This document shows, one piece after another, positions 24,212 through 31,071 of a stretch of 35,594 nt of DNA. The position numbers and the translations under genes are program-made. Where the stretch lies: positions 1 through 35,594 of the IMG/VR virus record IMGVR_UViG_3300044705_000199; one strand, 5' to 3'. The notes under the pieces were generated by a model. That model was not told the DNA's origin, did not search any database, and was given only the letters and a program-made list of their open reading frames with translations. This DNA comes from a virus. The first letter of the stretch is position 1. Each line of letters begins with the position of its first letter.

Positions 24212-24930
24212 CGCTCCCGCTGCTGCTCGGCAGCCACGAGCCCGAGACGCCATGGCTCGAACCCATGGCCGGCGACGGCTCCAACCTTTGGGAACAGCTC
24301 TACAACTCCCTCGGCTACCACCGGGAAACGGACCCGGCCACGGGGTACGCCCTCCGCAGGTTCTGTGAAGCCTGGTGCGCGCCGCTGCAGCGCATCCACG
24401 ACATCGTTCGGGAGCGGCCCTCGTTCCCCGGCGGCGGGCCCAACGACGCGTTCCTGCCTTCCTTCGGGGTCCTCTTCGACCCTGACCTCTGCCCCGCCGA
24501 GAGCTTGCCCTACCTGGCCCAGTTCGTCGGCGTGGTCATCACGCCGGAGATGAGCGAGGAGCAGCTGCGCAACGAGATCCGCGAGCCGACGGGCTGGAAA
24601 CGCGGTCAGCCCGAATCGCTGCGGATCGCGACCAGGCGCACCCTCCAGCCCGTCGCGGACGAGGAGCCGATAGTGATCATCAGGCCGCGGACGCCGGAAC
24701 CCGGCCGCCACTACATACGGACCCTGCTCGCGCAGACGCCTGACCCTGCTCGCACCGAAGGGGTGATCCTCGAAAACCTGCCCGCTTGGGAGCTCCTCGA
24801 CTACGAAGCGATCGACGGCGTGACTGTCCTCGACGTCGCCTCCTCGGCGAAATGGACCACGGTCGCTGATCTCGCCGCGGCCTGGCCTGACGTCAAAGCC
24901 CTCGCCGAAATCCTGCCCACCGACCTCTAG
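24208..24930 (+). CDS. Tail protein I-like baseplate protein
   Basis: 240 aa, with an ATGA overlap with the LamG gene. The segment with LPYLAQFVGVVITPEMSEEQLRNEIREPTGWKRGQPESLRIATRRTL (about residues 98-145) is the signature layout of phage tail protein I (P2 gpI): a helical domain that ends in WK/RG-x-P-xS. GpI links the wedge to the tail fibres. Here it is separated from gpJ by two inserted genes. The downstream gene looks like a fibre, consistent with P2 gpI-gpH order. Confidence 0.8.
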   Translation: MTLPLLLGSHEPETPWLEPMAGDGSNLWEQLYNSLGYHRETDPATGYALRRFCEAWCAPLQRIHDIVRERPSFPGGGPNDAFLPSFGVLFDPDLCPAESLPYLAQFVGVVITPEMSEEQLRNEIREPTGWKRGQPESLRIATRRTLQPVADEEPIVIIRPRTPEPGRHYIRTLLAQTPDPARTEGVILENLPAWELLDYEAIDGVTVLDVASSAKWTTVADLAAAWPDVKALAEILPTDL

Positions 24931-24939
24931 GAGGAGCGC

Positions 24940-25755
24940 ATGGCCGTCTCTGGCAAAACCCCCGCACCGATCGAACAGCCCTACTTCGTCGACGGCGACA
25001 AACCGCCGAACATGGGCACGGTGACGAAAGCCCAGGCGGACCGGCTGCACGCCATGATCGAAGCCTTCGGCCTCGACGCGGTCCTCAGCGGGGCGGCGGC
25101 TTCGAGCCAGATCCTCATCGCGCAGCCCGGCGACGTCGCGCGCTTCAAGACGATGAGCGGCGACGCGACGATCGACAAAGACGGCGTCGTCACGATCCAG
25201 AAGGACGCGGCGGTGGGGGTGCCATCGCTGCGGACGCTCGGTGCTGGCGCGAAACAGGCCGCCGCCGGGAACGACGCCCGGTTCGCGGACGAACGGGTTC
25301 CGCTTCTCGGCTCCGTGAGCGAATCGAAGATGGCCGATGGGGCGGCAAGCTCGCGGAAGGTTCGGATCACCGAGGGCGAGTCGGTGTATGGCGGTGGCGA
25401 ATTTGCACTCACCGGCGCCATGCAGTCGCTCACCTCCCGCGAAATCAACCTCGCCACCGCGAGCGTCGTCCATGTTCGAGCGCACCTGAACTGCGGCCAG
25501 CGCGGCGGCTTCAACAACGCTGGCCAGGTGCTCTTCGACATCTTCATCGACGCGGCCGCGCAGGGCCGGGGCGGGCAGATCGGGTGGGAACAGACCCCGA
25601 CGGTGCCGGGGATCGCCCGGTTCACTCCCGGCTTCGGCGGGCGATTCGCCCTCGCCGCGGGAAAACACACGATCTCGCTCAGGGCGATGGGAACGGCGGG
25701 GATCGAGGCCGCGTACGCTCCCAGCGGCTTTTCCTACACCGTCTTCTCGCAGTAA
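24940..25755 (+). CDS. Tail fibre-like protein
   Basis: 271 aa; ATG after AGGAGGAG. It contains the fibre motif SLRTLGAGAKQAAAGNDARFAD (around residues 95-116), found at repeats in many tail fibres, after a region with DATIDKDGVVTIQ. The C-terminal 130 residues are beta-rich with Gly and aromatic residues, fitting a trimeric tip that would contact the cell. The protein is short compared with P2 gpH. No chaperone gene for fibre folding is seen next to it. Confidence 0.75.
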   Translation: MAVSGKTPAPIEQPYFVDGDKPPNMGTVTKAQADRLHAMIEAFGLDAVLSGAAASSQILIAQPGDVARFKTMSGDATIDKDGVVTIQKDAAVGVPSLRTLGAGAKQAAAGNDARFADERVPLLGSVSESKMADGAASSRKVRITEGESVYGGGEFALTGAMQSLTSREINLATASVVHVRAHLNCGQRGGFNNAGQVLFDIFIDAAAQGRGGQIGWEQTPTVPGIARFTPGFGGRFALAAGKHTISLRAMGTAGIEAAYAPSGFSYTVFSQ

Positions 25756-25765
25756 GGGTCGGGCC

Positions 25766-26074
25766 ATGACCAACCAGGCTCTACCGCCAGGCGACGATCA
25801 GCGAGACACGGTGATCAGGCTCTCAACGACGGTCTGGGGGGCCTACGGGACGAATGGTCTCAACGGCGACGTGAAGCGCCACAGCCAGGAGCTCGGCGAG
25901 CTCTACGCCCGCGACGAGACGATGCGGGCGGACGTCGATCGCCGCTTCGCCGAGCTGGTCCAGCGTGTGGACTCCAAGTTCGACGGCCTCTACAAGTCCA
26001 TCTCGACCCTGCTCGTCTCGATCATCGTCGGATTCGGCGGCGTTATCGCCACCCTGCTGGTCACGCTGAAGTAG
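25766..26074 (+). CDS. Holin-like membrane protein (XhlA type)
   Basis: 102 aa. The first 75 residues are hydrophilic with heptad-like spacing (KRHSQELGELYARDETMRADVDRRFAELVQRVDSKFDGL). A single C-terminal transmembrane segment (about 78-100, LLVSIIVGFGGVIATLLVTL) ends the protein. This architecture is that of XhlA-type holin partners near lysis genes. It lies at the start of the lysis module, which supports the call. Exact role, holin or accessory, is not decided by sequence. Confidence 0.7.
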   Translation: MTNQALPPGDDQRDTVIRLSTTVWGAYGTNGLNGDVKRHSQELGELYARDETMRADVDRRFAELVQRVDSKFDGLYKSISTLLVSIIVGFGGVIATLLVTLK

Positions 26075-26221
26075 ATGGTGCTCCCCGCGACCGGCAGATC
26101 TGCCGGTATTTGCTTCGACCGTGAGGAAAAGGCCTGGATGACCGTCGCCGGCGGCGGCGATGACGAGATCCCCGAGTTCTTCGAGGTCGACTGGTCCCTT
26201 GTCGACTACCCGCGCTCCTAG
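26075..26221 (+). CDS. Small 48-aa ORF containing a palindromic repeat
   Basis: It starts at an ATG that directly follows the holin-like stop codon (TAG-ATG). The acidic, aromatic C-terminus (EIPEFFEVDWSLVDYPRS) looks protein-like. The repeat copy 4 is read in frame near the start as TGRSAG. It ends four bases into the next, reverse-strand gene. No family is recognised, and it may be translated only weakly by reinitiation. Confidence 0.45.
   Translation: MVLPATGRSAGICFDREEKAWMTVAGGGDDEIPEFFEVDWSLVDYPRS
26090..26107. repeat. Dispersed palindrome, copy 4 (perfect)
   Basis: ACCGGCAGATCTGCCGGT, identical to copy 1. It lies 16 bases after the holin-like stop codon, inside a 48-codon ORF where it is read as TGRSAG, the same phase as copies 2 and 3. 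Confidence 0.9.
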
Positions 26222-26538
26222 CGAAACGCCGGCGAGAAGCCGCGGCACTCGGATACCGGGTGCTCTTCGCGGGTGCGGCTGCACTTACATAGATTCGTCG
26301 GGCCGCTGAGGATCCGGTTCAGCGCTGACGCCGTGGGGATCTTGGCCGTGCCCCCGATGCACACCCGCTTGAGTACCACCGGCGGCCGGCTCGGGTCAGC
26401 GGCCCGGGCAGACGCCTCCCTCGCACCGCGGCGCAGTTCCTCGGCTGACTGCGGGTCGTCGGCGAACGCGACGAGGTCCCGCGTCATGTCGGCCAGGTCC
26501 TCGGCGTCGATGTACAGCTTGCCGTCCCGAACTTCCAC
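26218..26538 (-). CDS. Reverse-strand unknown protein with CxC...H...C motif
   Basis: 106 aa from a GTG with AAGGTGAG upstream. It begins MEVRDGKLYIDAEDLADM and has an acidic helical middle with DPQSAEELRRGAREAS. The C-terminus carries CKCSRTREEHPVSECRGFSP, a pattern of Cys and His seen in small zinc-binding phage proteins. It is embedded in opposite orientation between the holin-like and endolysin genes, which suggests a separately transcribed accessory (moron) gene. Function unknown. Composition looks fully coding, and the gene is not a shadow because the plus strand here has no better ORF. Confidence 0.75.
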   Translation of the reverse strand: MEVRDGKLYIDAEDLADMTRDLVAFADDPQSAEELRRGAREASARAADPSRPPVVLKRVCIGGTAKIPTASALNRILSGPTNLCKCSRTREEHPVSECRGFSPAFR

Positions 26539-26610
26539 GGGCTCACCTTACCCGTCCTGATCCCGGTCGCACTCGGCGCGACCTCCATACCCACAGAAAG
26601 GAGGTCCGCC

Positions 26611-28143
26611 ATGCGGCGGATCCTGGCCGCGCTCGCCGTGGCCCTCACTCTCCTGGGCGCTTTCGCCTCGAGCGGCGGCGCCTACTCCAATGGCAACCTG
26701 CCCGAATCGGCCCTGGCGCCGATCGCCACCGGCGTCAAGTGCGACCGGCCGCTCAACCAGCTCTCCAACCAGGCGGCCGCCGCCTTCAACTCGATGGCGC
26801 TGGCGGCCGGCCAGAAGCTCTCTGACAATGGCTGCGACTCCGCCTACCGTCCCTACGCCCGCCAGGTCTACTACCGCGCCCTCTGGTGCGCCCAGGGCCT
26901 CTGCGGCAACGCCGCGGTGCCCGGGACCTCAAACCACGGGTGGGGACTGGCGATCGACGGCAGCGAAGCCACGGTCGGCTTCATCCGCCTACACGGCAAG
27001 CGATTCTGCTGGGCGAAGACGGAAGCCTTCAGCGAGTGGTGGCACCAGAACTTCACCGGTTGCTACCACCGCCCCAACCCGGGCACCAACCTGCACTCGC
27101 CGACGCTGCGCCTGCACTCTGGCGGGCCCGGACAGGGCGTCTACGTCCGCAAGCTGCAGAAGCTCCTGCGCGGCCATGGCAACAAGACCGTCGCCGTCGA
27201 CGGTTCCTTCGGAACCTCGACCGCGGCCGCGGTGCGGCTGTTCCAGCGGACGCAGAAGCTCCCCGTCACCGGCGTCGCCAGCCCGGCGGTGTGGAAGCGC
27301 CTGCGCCAGCCGATCTCCCGGCCGGTGAAGACGACGCCGGCGAAAGTGCCGGCGCCGACCCACGGCGCCCCGGCGAAGAAGCCGACCAAGCCCCACAAGC
27401 ACCCGGCGGTCAAGCCGAACAAGCCGGCCTGGTGCATCGACATCTCCAGCCACCAGGGGAACGTCAACTTCAAGGCGGTGCGCGGCGCCGGCGCGAGCTG
27501 CGTCATCACCAAGGCCACCCAGGGCACGACCTACGTCAACCCCTACTTCGGCCGCGGGCAGATCCGCGCGATCGGCGCCGCGCACCTGGTGCCCGGCGTC
27601 TACCACTACCTGGATCCGGCAGCGGGTCGGACCGGTGCCCAGGAGGCCGCCTTCTTCGCCTCGACGATCGGGCGCGCCGGCTACGGCAAGGGCTTCATCA
27701 TGCCCGTGGTCGACGTCGAGGAGACCGAACTCAGCGTCACTGGCACCTGTCACTACCTCGGCGAATTCGTCCACACCCTCAAGCGGGTGCTCGGGGAGAA
27801 GCCGATGATCTACGGCTCGCCCTACTGGCTCGAAGAACACCTCGCGGGGTGTTCCTTCCTGAACCACTATCTGCTGTGGGACGCTCACTACGGCGTCAGC
27901 CAGCCCAAGATCCCGGTGCCTTGGAGCGTCTTCGCGCTCTGGCAGTACACCTCGACGGCGAACGTCGCCGGCGTCGCCGGCGGGGTCGACGTGAGCAAGG
28001 TCCGTGGCGGCCGCCGCGCCCTCGAGCAGCTGCGCGTCCGCGACGTTCCCCGCCGGGTTCGCAAGCCCCCGCGGGCCAAGGTGAAACTGCCGCTGGCCAA
28101 GCCACGGGCGCAGCTGCGCGCCGCGGCGCCCGCGCACCCCTGA
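26611..28143 (+). CDS. Secreted endolysin: VanY peptidase + PG-binding + GH25 lysozyme
   Basis: 510 aa; ATG after AAAGGAGGT. Residues 1-23 form a signal peptide (basic start, hydrophobic core, then GGAYS). Residues about 40-155 are a VanY/M15-type peptidase with SNHGWGLAID (107-116) and WWH (143-145). Residues about 165-232 are a PG_binding_1 domain (KLQKLLRGHG, VDGSFGTSTAAAVRLFQ). A Pro/Lys-rich linker (233-272) leads to a GH25 lysozyme from about 274 with CIDISSHQG, GVYHYLDP and VVDVEE (Asp368, Glu370, Glu371). A signal peptide implies Sec export. The tail after the lysozyme is basic. Two different peptidoglycan bonds should be cut. Confidence 0.95.
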   Translation: MRRILAALAVALTLLGAFASSGGAYSNGNLPESALAPIATGVKCDRPLNQLSNQAAAAFNSMALAAGQKLSDNGCDSAYRPYARQVYYRALWCAQGLCGNAAVPGTSNHGWGLAIDGSEATVGFIRLHGKRFCWAKTEAFSEWWHQNFTGCYHRPNPGTNLHSPTLRLHSGGPGQGVYVRKLQKLLRGHGNKTVAVDGSFGTSTAAAVRLFQRTQKLPVTGVASPAVWKRLRQPISRPVKTTPAKVPAPTHGAPAKKPTKPHKHPAVKPNKPAWCIDISSHQGNVNFKAVRGAGASCVITKATQGTTYVNPYFGRGQIRAIGAAHLVPGVYHYLDPAAGRTGAQEAAFFASTIGRAGYGKGFIMPVVDVEETELSVTGTCHYLGEFVHTLKRVLGEKPMIYGSPYWLEEHLAGCSFLNHYLLWDAHYGVSQPKIPVPWSVFALWQYTSTANVAGVAGGVDVSKVRGGRRALEQLRVRDVPRRVRKPPRAKVKLPLAKPRAQLRAAAPAHP

Positions 28144-28175
28144 TCCGACAACCACTACCCGAGAAAGGAGGAGCT

Positions 28176-28364
28176 ATGGGAACCATCTCCAACGTCGTGC
28201 AGAAGCGGCCCACGGAGACCGTGACCGGCCTGGTCCTGGCCGGCTCGATCTACGGCTTCCTGACGAAGGCGGGCGTCAGCCCGACCGTGGCGGCACTCGT
28301 CGCCGTGGCGATCGCCTTCCTGCCGGCCGGGATCTCGGCGACGGTCGATGCCGTCCGCCGCTGA
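28176..28364 (+). CDS. Small membrane protein, holin candidate
   Basis: 62 aa; ATG after GAAAGGAGGAG. Two hydrophobic helices are likely (VTGLVLAGSIYGFLTKAG and VAALVAVAIAFLPAGISATV), joined by a short turn, with a basic end (DAVRR). Small two-helix proteins immediately after the endolysin in actinophages are holin candidates. It overlaps the next ORF by 17 bases. The XhlA-like gene upstream is a second membrane lysis candidate, and which one forms the hole is not clear. Confidence 0.7.
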   Translation: MGTISNVVQKRPTETVTGLVLAGSIYGFLTKAGVSPTVAALVAVAIAFLPAGISATVDAVRR

Positions 28365-28659
28365 GGCACTCGCCACCCCGCCGCCCGGTCAGCTGCTCGC
28401 GACGCCGGCGGCGTTGCGCGAGCGACTGCAGGCCGCGCTCGATCGGTTCGAGGTCGACCACGCCGAAACCGACTGGGACACTGCGGTCGCGCAGCTGCTC
28501 GAGGCAGCCTGTGAGACTGCCGAGCTCTTCGGCGGGTCGCCGGCCGACATCCTCGAGGCGGTCATCGAGGGCCAGGTGCAGAGGCTGATCACCTCGGCCT
28601 CGATCGGTATCGCGGCTTGCCGCGAGCTCGAGCAACTACAGCGATCGTCAGGGGCGTAG
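28348..28659 (+). CDS. Unknown helical protein at the end of the lysis module
   Basis: 103 aa, ATG inside the end of the previous gene. It is alpha-helical and acidic: AALRERLQAALDRFEVDHAETDWDTAVAQLLEAACETAELFGGSPADILEAVIEGQVQRLITS. No family is recognised. It is the last rightward gene before a strong terminator, so it belongs to the late transcription unit. Codon use resembles its neighbours. Confidence 0.6.
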   Translation: MPSAAEALATPPPGQLLATPAALRERLQAALDRFEVDHAETDWDTAVAQLLEAACETAELFGGSPADILEAVIEGQVQRLITSASIGIAACRELEQLQRSSGA

Positions 28660-28694
28660 CCTTCCGTTTCCCCCTGCGCGCACCGTGCGAAAGT

Positions 28695-28737
28695 CGAAGC
28701 CCGTCATCCCCTCCCGGGGTGGCGGGCTTTCGTCGTT
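28695..28737. terminator. Strong, probably bidirectional terminator
   Basis: Left arm CGAAGCCCGTCATCCCC and right arm GGGGTGGCGGGCTTTCG pair nearly throughout, with one bulged T and a TCCC loop, and TCGTCGTTCT follows. It sits between the convergent late operon and a reverse-strand regulator gene, so it can stop both transcripts. Confidence 0.75.
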
Positions 28738-29037
28738 CTAGTCCTCGCCGGCGGCGGCGAGGAAGCGCAGGGCTGTCTCGCAGTTGGGGCCGCCGAGTGT
28801 GTAGGTCTGCACGGCACCCCCGCGGTGAGCGACCTGGCCGGCGCCTTCGGTGACGCCGAGGGCCGACAGAACCCGGGCGTGGTAGCTGACTCGAGAGAGC
28901 GGAAGACCCTCGGCCGCGGCGAAGTTCGGTGCCGAGAGCGGCTGGCCGCTGCCTTTCATCCCACGCATGAGGCCGCGCCGGATCCAGTGTTTGACGGCCT
29001 TCGCTGCGGCCGCGCGCGACCCACTTAGCTCGGACAT
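28738..29037 (-). CDS. Small ArsR-like winged-helix regulator
   Basis: 99 aa; the ATG is preceded by GGAGGAG on the minus strand. It contains a winged-helix core: KHWIRRGLMRG, then GLPLSRVSYHARVLSALGVTEGAGQVAHRGGAVQTYTLGG, where SRVSYHARVL is the recognition-helix pattern of ArsR-type regulators. The first 40 residues are basic and Ala-rich. It is divergent from the XRE gene at 29137, and the shared gap contains an 18-bp palindrome that is a likely operator. Confidence 0.75.
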   Translation of the reverse strand: MSELSGSRAAAAKAVKHWIRRGLMRGMKGSGQPLSAPNFAAAEGLPLSRVSYHARVLSALGVTEGAGQVAHRGGAVQTYTLGGPNCETALRFLAAAGED

Positions 29038-29074
29038 ATCTCCTCCAGTCAGTCGACTTCCGACCGATGCAGTC

Positions 29075-29092
29075 TAAACCTTCCAGGGTTTA
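29075..29092. promoter_or_regulatory. Palindromic operator candidate between divergent regulators
   Basis: TAAACC-TTCCAG-GGTTTA: 6-bp perfect arms with a 6-base spacer, in the 99-base gap between the ArsR-like gene (leftward) and the XRE-like gene (rightward). Size and shape fit a dimeric repressor site. Either regulator could bind it. Confidence 0.5.
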
Positions 29093-29136
29093 CGTCCCTG
29101 TACACGGCTGCGGGTGGCGCGTTGGATTGTCCGCCC

Positions 29137-29376
29137 GTGCCCTCCTACTCCAATCCCGATCCACCCCTCGGCGCTGCGATCCGAGAGTTGCGTGGCGAAA
29201 TGACTCAGGAAGAGCTGGCACGGCGGGCCAACTTCGACGTCACCGGCCTGCGGCGGATCGAAACGGGCAAGGTCGATCCGCTCTGGAGCACGGTGCTTCG
29301 GCTCTCGGCAGCGCTGGGCCGTGAACCGGGCGAGGTCGTCGCCTTGGCGGATCGGATCCGGGCCGAGGCGGGGTAG
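29137..29376 (+). CDS. XRE-family helix-turn-helix regulator
   Basis: 79 aa from GTG 29137; a TTG at 29122 would add five residues. The HTH is clear: IRELRGEMTQEELARRANFDVTGLRRIETGKVDPLWSTVLRLSAALG is the usual Cro/C1-type DNA-binding layout (TQEELA for helix 2, FDVTGLRRIE for helix 3). No Shine-Dalgarno is obvious, so the mRNA may be leaderless or weakly translated. It is a candidate regulator of the accessory region, divergent from the ArsR-like gene. Confidence 0.8.
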   Translation: MPSYSNPDPPLGAAIRELRGEMTQEELARRANFDVTGLRRIETGKVDPLWSTVLRLSAALGREPGEVVALADRIRAEAG

Positions 29377-29417
29377 CTCCTGCCGGGAGCGCGACCCCCA
29401 CATGAGCTGACGAGAGC

Positions 29418-29452
29418 GGGCGGGTCCCGGCAACGAAGGCCGGGGCCCGCCC
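29418..29452 (+). terminator. Hairpin after the XRE gene
   Basis: GGGCGGGTCCCGGC (29418-29431) pairs with GCCGGGGCCCGCCC (29439-29452) over 14 positions, one of them T-G, around a seven-base loop. No U tract follows, so it could be a terminator for either strand or an RNA stabiliser. Confidence 0.5.
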
Positions 29453-29459
29453 GGGGTCA

Positions 29460-29516
29460 CTAGGCGGTCTTCACGATCGCCGGCTTGATCAGCCGCGTTG
29501 CCTTCTGCATCTTCAT
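29460..29516 (-). CDS. 18-aa peptide ORF on the reverse strand
   Basis: Reverse-strand ATG at 29516 opens an 18-codon ORF, MKMQKATRLIKPAIVKTA, ended by two adjacent stops (TAG TGA). A GAGAGGAGG ribosome site lies 11 bases upstream, somewhat far but strong. The peptide is basic with a hydrophobic patch (LIKPAIV). It could be a small signal or leader peptide, or just chance. No maturation gene is seen nearby. Confidence 0.3.
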   Translation of the reverse strand: MKMQKATRLIKPAIVKTA

Positions 29517-29686
29517 GAGGCTCCCCACCTCCTCTCCCAGGACTTGAGGCCACGACCATCTGCGTCGACGGTCCGAGCTTCATGAGCATCCACCAGTGCA
29601 TGGACATAAACCAGTTGGGCGCCCGGCAACGAGCTCGATTGACTGGCTAGCCTCTAATCGCTCACGACTCTTTGAAGGGAGCAGAG

Positions 29687-30286
29687 ATGCCGACCTCGGC
29701 CAAGGCCGACCGCTTGGAGGCCACGCGAAAGCGACTGATCGCCGTCACCCACCCGACCCGGGAGGCCATCATGCGCGTCATGGTCGACGGCGGAGAGATG
29801 AGCCCTTCTCAGGTCGGACCGTTGATTGGGGAAACGGTCCCCAATACCTCACACCACATGAAAATGCTGCTGAAAGCGGACTGCATCGAACACACGCGGG
29901 AGGGCAGGGTCCGCGGGGCGGTTCAGCACTTTTACCGAGCCATAGATCGACCATTGGTTGAGACTGAGGACTGGGAACTCTTTCGAGAAGAGAACCCGGT
30001 CTGGGCCGAGCACCTCGTCGCCCAGGGTTTGCAGGTCGTCCTAGACGATGCGGCGGCCTCGGCACGGGCTGGCCTTCTAGGCGCAGACAAAAACACGCAC
30101 ATTTCACGGACCAGGCTGGTCCTCGATAGCCAGGGGTTGCAGGAAGGAATGGAAGCCCAGGAACGCTGCAGGGAAGAGATGCTGGAGATCGCCCGACGAA
30201 GCGCCGAGCGTCTGAATCGCGAGGGAGACAATGCGATTCACGTCACGTCGGGGCAGCTTCTCTTCGAGGTTCCCACGAGCGTTTGA
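29687..30286 (+). CDS. ArsR-like winged-helix regulator
   Basis: 199 aa; ATG after GAAGGGAG. The winged helix is clear in residues 10-85: VTHPTREAIMRVMVDGGEMSPSQVGPLIGETVPNTSHHMKMLLKADCIEHTREGRVRGAVQHFYRA, with the RGAVxHFYRA wing ending that is common in actinobacterial regulators of this group. The rest is a helical effector-like domain of unknown ligand (about 100-199). Its GC content looks lower than that of the virion genes, consistent with an accessory gene acquired separately. A promoter is likely upstream, but not resolved. Confidence 0.8.
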   Translation: MPTSAKADRLEATRKRLIAVTHPTREAIMRVMVDGGEMSPSQVGPLIGETVPNTSHHMKMLLKADCIEHTREGRVRGAVQHFYRAIDRPLVETEDWELFREENPVWAEHLVAQGLQVVLDDAAASARAGLLGADKNTHISRTRLVLDSQGLQEGMEAQERCREEMLEIARRSAERLNREGDNAIHVTSGQLLFEVPTSV

Positions 30287-30433
30287 CGGCTATCCAGTAA
30301 TGGATGCCGGCCATGGTTGGACGCTTGACATCTGGTTCAGAAAACAGGGACCATCTTGTCCGCTTTAGGTGTCTAAACGATTAGCTGAATTTGATCGAAG
30401 GTGTCAGCCGATGCGGCTGCCGGGGAGAACAGA
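30287..30433. other. AT-richer 147-base gap
   Basis: No gene is called before the GTG at 30434. TTGACA (30325-30330) is a perfect -35 hexamer, but no convincing -10 lies 16-18 bases on. The region is one of the least GC-rich in the window, which fits regulatory DNA. Confidence 0.35.
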
Positions 30434-30625
30434 GTGGCGAGGATCGAGGACGGACGGCGAAACAGCAACGCTGAGGACCGGGCCCAATTGTGGGCCCTCT
30501 ATTTCCAGCTGCGGGGGCTTCGTCGCCCGCCAGCGTTTCTCGCACCGATAGAGGAGCAGTTGCGCCAGCACCTCGAAGCGGCAGATCTGCCGGTCGAGGC
30601 GCCCGGCCTCCGTCTGGTGCGCTAG
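30434..30625 (+). CDS. Small unknown protein carrying a palindromic repeat
   Basis: 63 aa from GTG 30434 (GGGGAG site six bases away; GTG 30401 would add 11 residues). Sequence: a charged start, then AQLWALYFQLRGLRRPP and a helical segment with EEQLRQHLEAADLPVEAPG. The repeat copy 5 codes for AADLPV, a different phase from copies 2-4. It converges with, and overlaps by four bases, the reverse-strand SHOCT gene. No family recognised. Confidence 0.5.
   Translation: MARIEDGRRNSNAEDRAQLWALYFQLRGLRRPPAFLAPIEEQLRQHLEAADLPVEAPGLRLVR
30577..30594. repeat. Dispersed palindrome, copy 5
   Basis: AGCGGCAGATCTGCCGGT: the left arm differs from the consensus at two bases, leaving a perfect 14-bp core CGGCAGATCTGCCG (30579-30592). 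It is inside the small gene at 30434. Confidence 0.8.
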
Positions 30626-31071
30626 CCGCCAGCCGCTAGCGCCTGGGCTTTCGCCCGAGCGAACTCGTCGTCGGTAAGAACCCCGTCCTTGTGCAGCTGG
30701 ACCAGGCGCTGGAGCTCGCCGCTGATGCCGCCTGTCGCCACCGCGGGCGCCTGGGCCGCGCCCGCTGCCGCGATCCGGTTTTTCAAATTGCCGACCTGCC
30801 CGCGCAGATGCCCTGACTGCACGGGGCCGGCACCGACGATTGAGCCCCGCAAAGCCACCTCGGTAAAACCATCCTCTTCCTCTGAGATAACAACCTCGAT
30901 CTTCGCGGCCCAGGTGAAGCTGATGCTGTTTGGCGTCACCTCTTTGACCACCAGACGGCGGCCGTCGTCCTCCAGGACCCGCCACCCTAGATCGGCGATG
31001 GCCTGCCGGACGATCTGCTCGCCCTGCTCGGGTGGGACATCCACAAAGACAAGATCCCTATGCTTACTCAC
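30622..31071 (-). CDS. SHOCT-domain protein
   Basis: 149 aa. The N-terminal 95 residues form an alpha/beta domain (LVFVDVPPEQGEQIVRQAIADLGWRVLEDDGRRLVVKE, KIEVVISEEEDGFTEVALRGSIVG) like lipid- or surface-binding small domains. A hydrophobic Ala-rich linker leads to a C-terminal SHOCT motif: ELQRLVQLHKDGVLTDDEFARAKAQAL. It lies just downstream of, and overlaps by four bases, the repressor-candidate gene on the same strand, so both may be expressed in the lysogenic state. Function unknown; superinfection exclusion is one possibility. Confidence 0.75.
   Translation of the reverse strand: MSKHRDLVFVDVPPEQGEQIVRQAIADLGWRVLEDDGRRLVVKEVTPNSISFTWAAKIEVVISEEEDGFTEVALRGSIVGAGPVQSGHLRGQVGNLKNRIAAAGAAQAPAVATGGISGELQRLVQLHKDGVLTDDEFARAKAQALAAGG

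Larger units (their letters stand above)
29377..29686. other. 310-base interval with a hairpin and a tiny reverse ORF
   Basis: No long gene is convincing here. A 14-bp stem hairpin lies at 29418-29452, and a reverse-strand 18-codon ORF with an AGGAGG site is at 29460-29516. The remainder (about 29540-29680) is lower in GC and holds TTGACT at 29639, which could be a -35 box for the next gene, although no good -10 follows at normal spacing. Confidence 0.5.

Noticed and set aside
26273-26560. Forward 95-codon frame opposite the reverse Cys/His gene
   Set aside because: The reverse frame has a recognisable Cys/His pattern and ribosome site; the forward frame has no signature and looks like a shadow.
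27337-27354. GCCGGCGAAAGTGCCGGC near the linker of the endolysin
   Set aside because: A low-complexity Pro/Ala/Lys linker produces such repeats; the centre and arms do not match the palindrome family.
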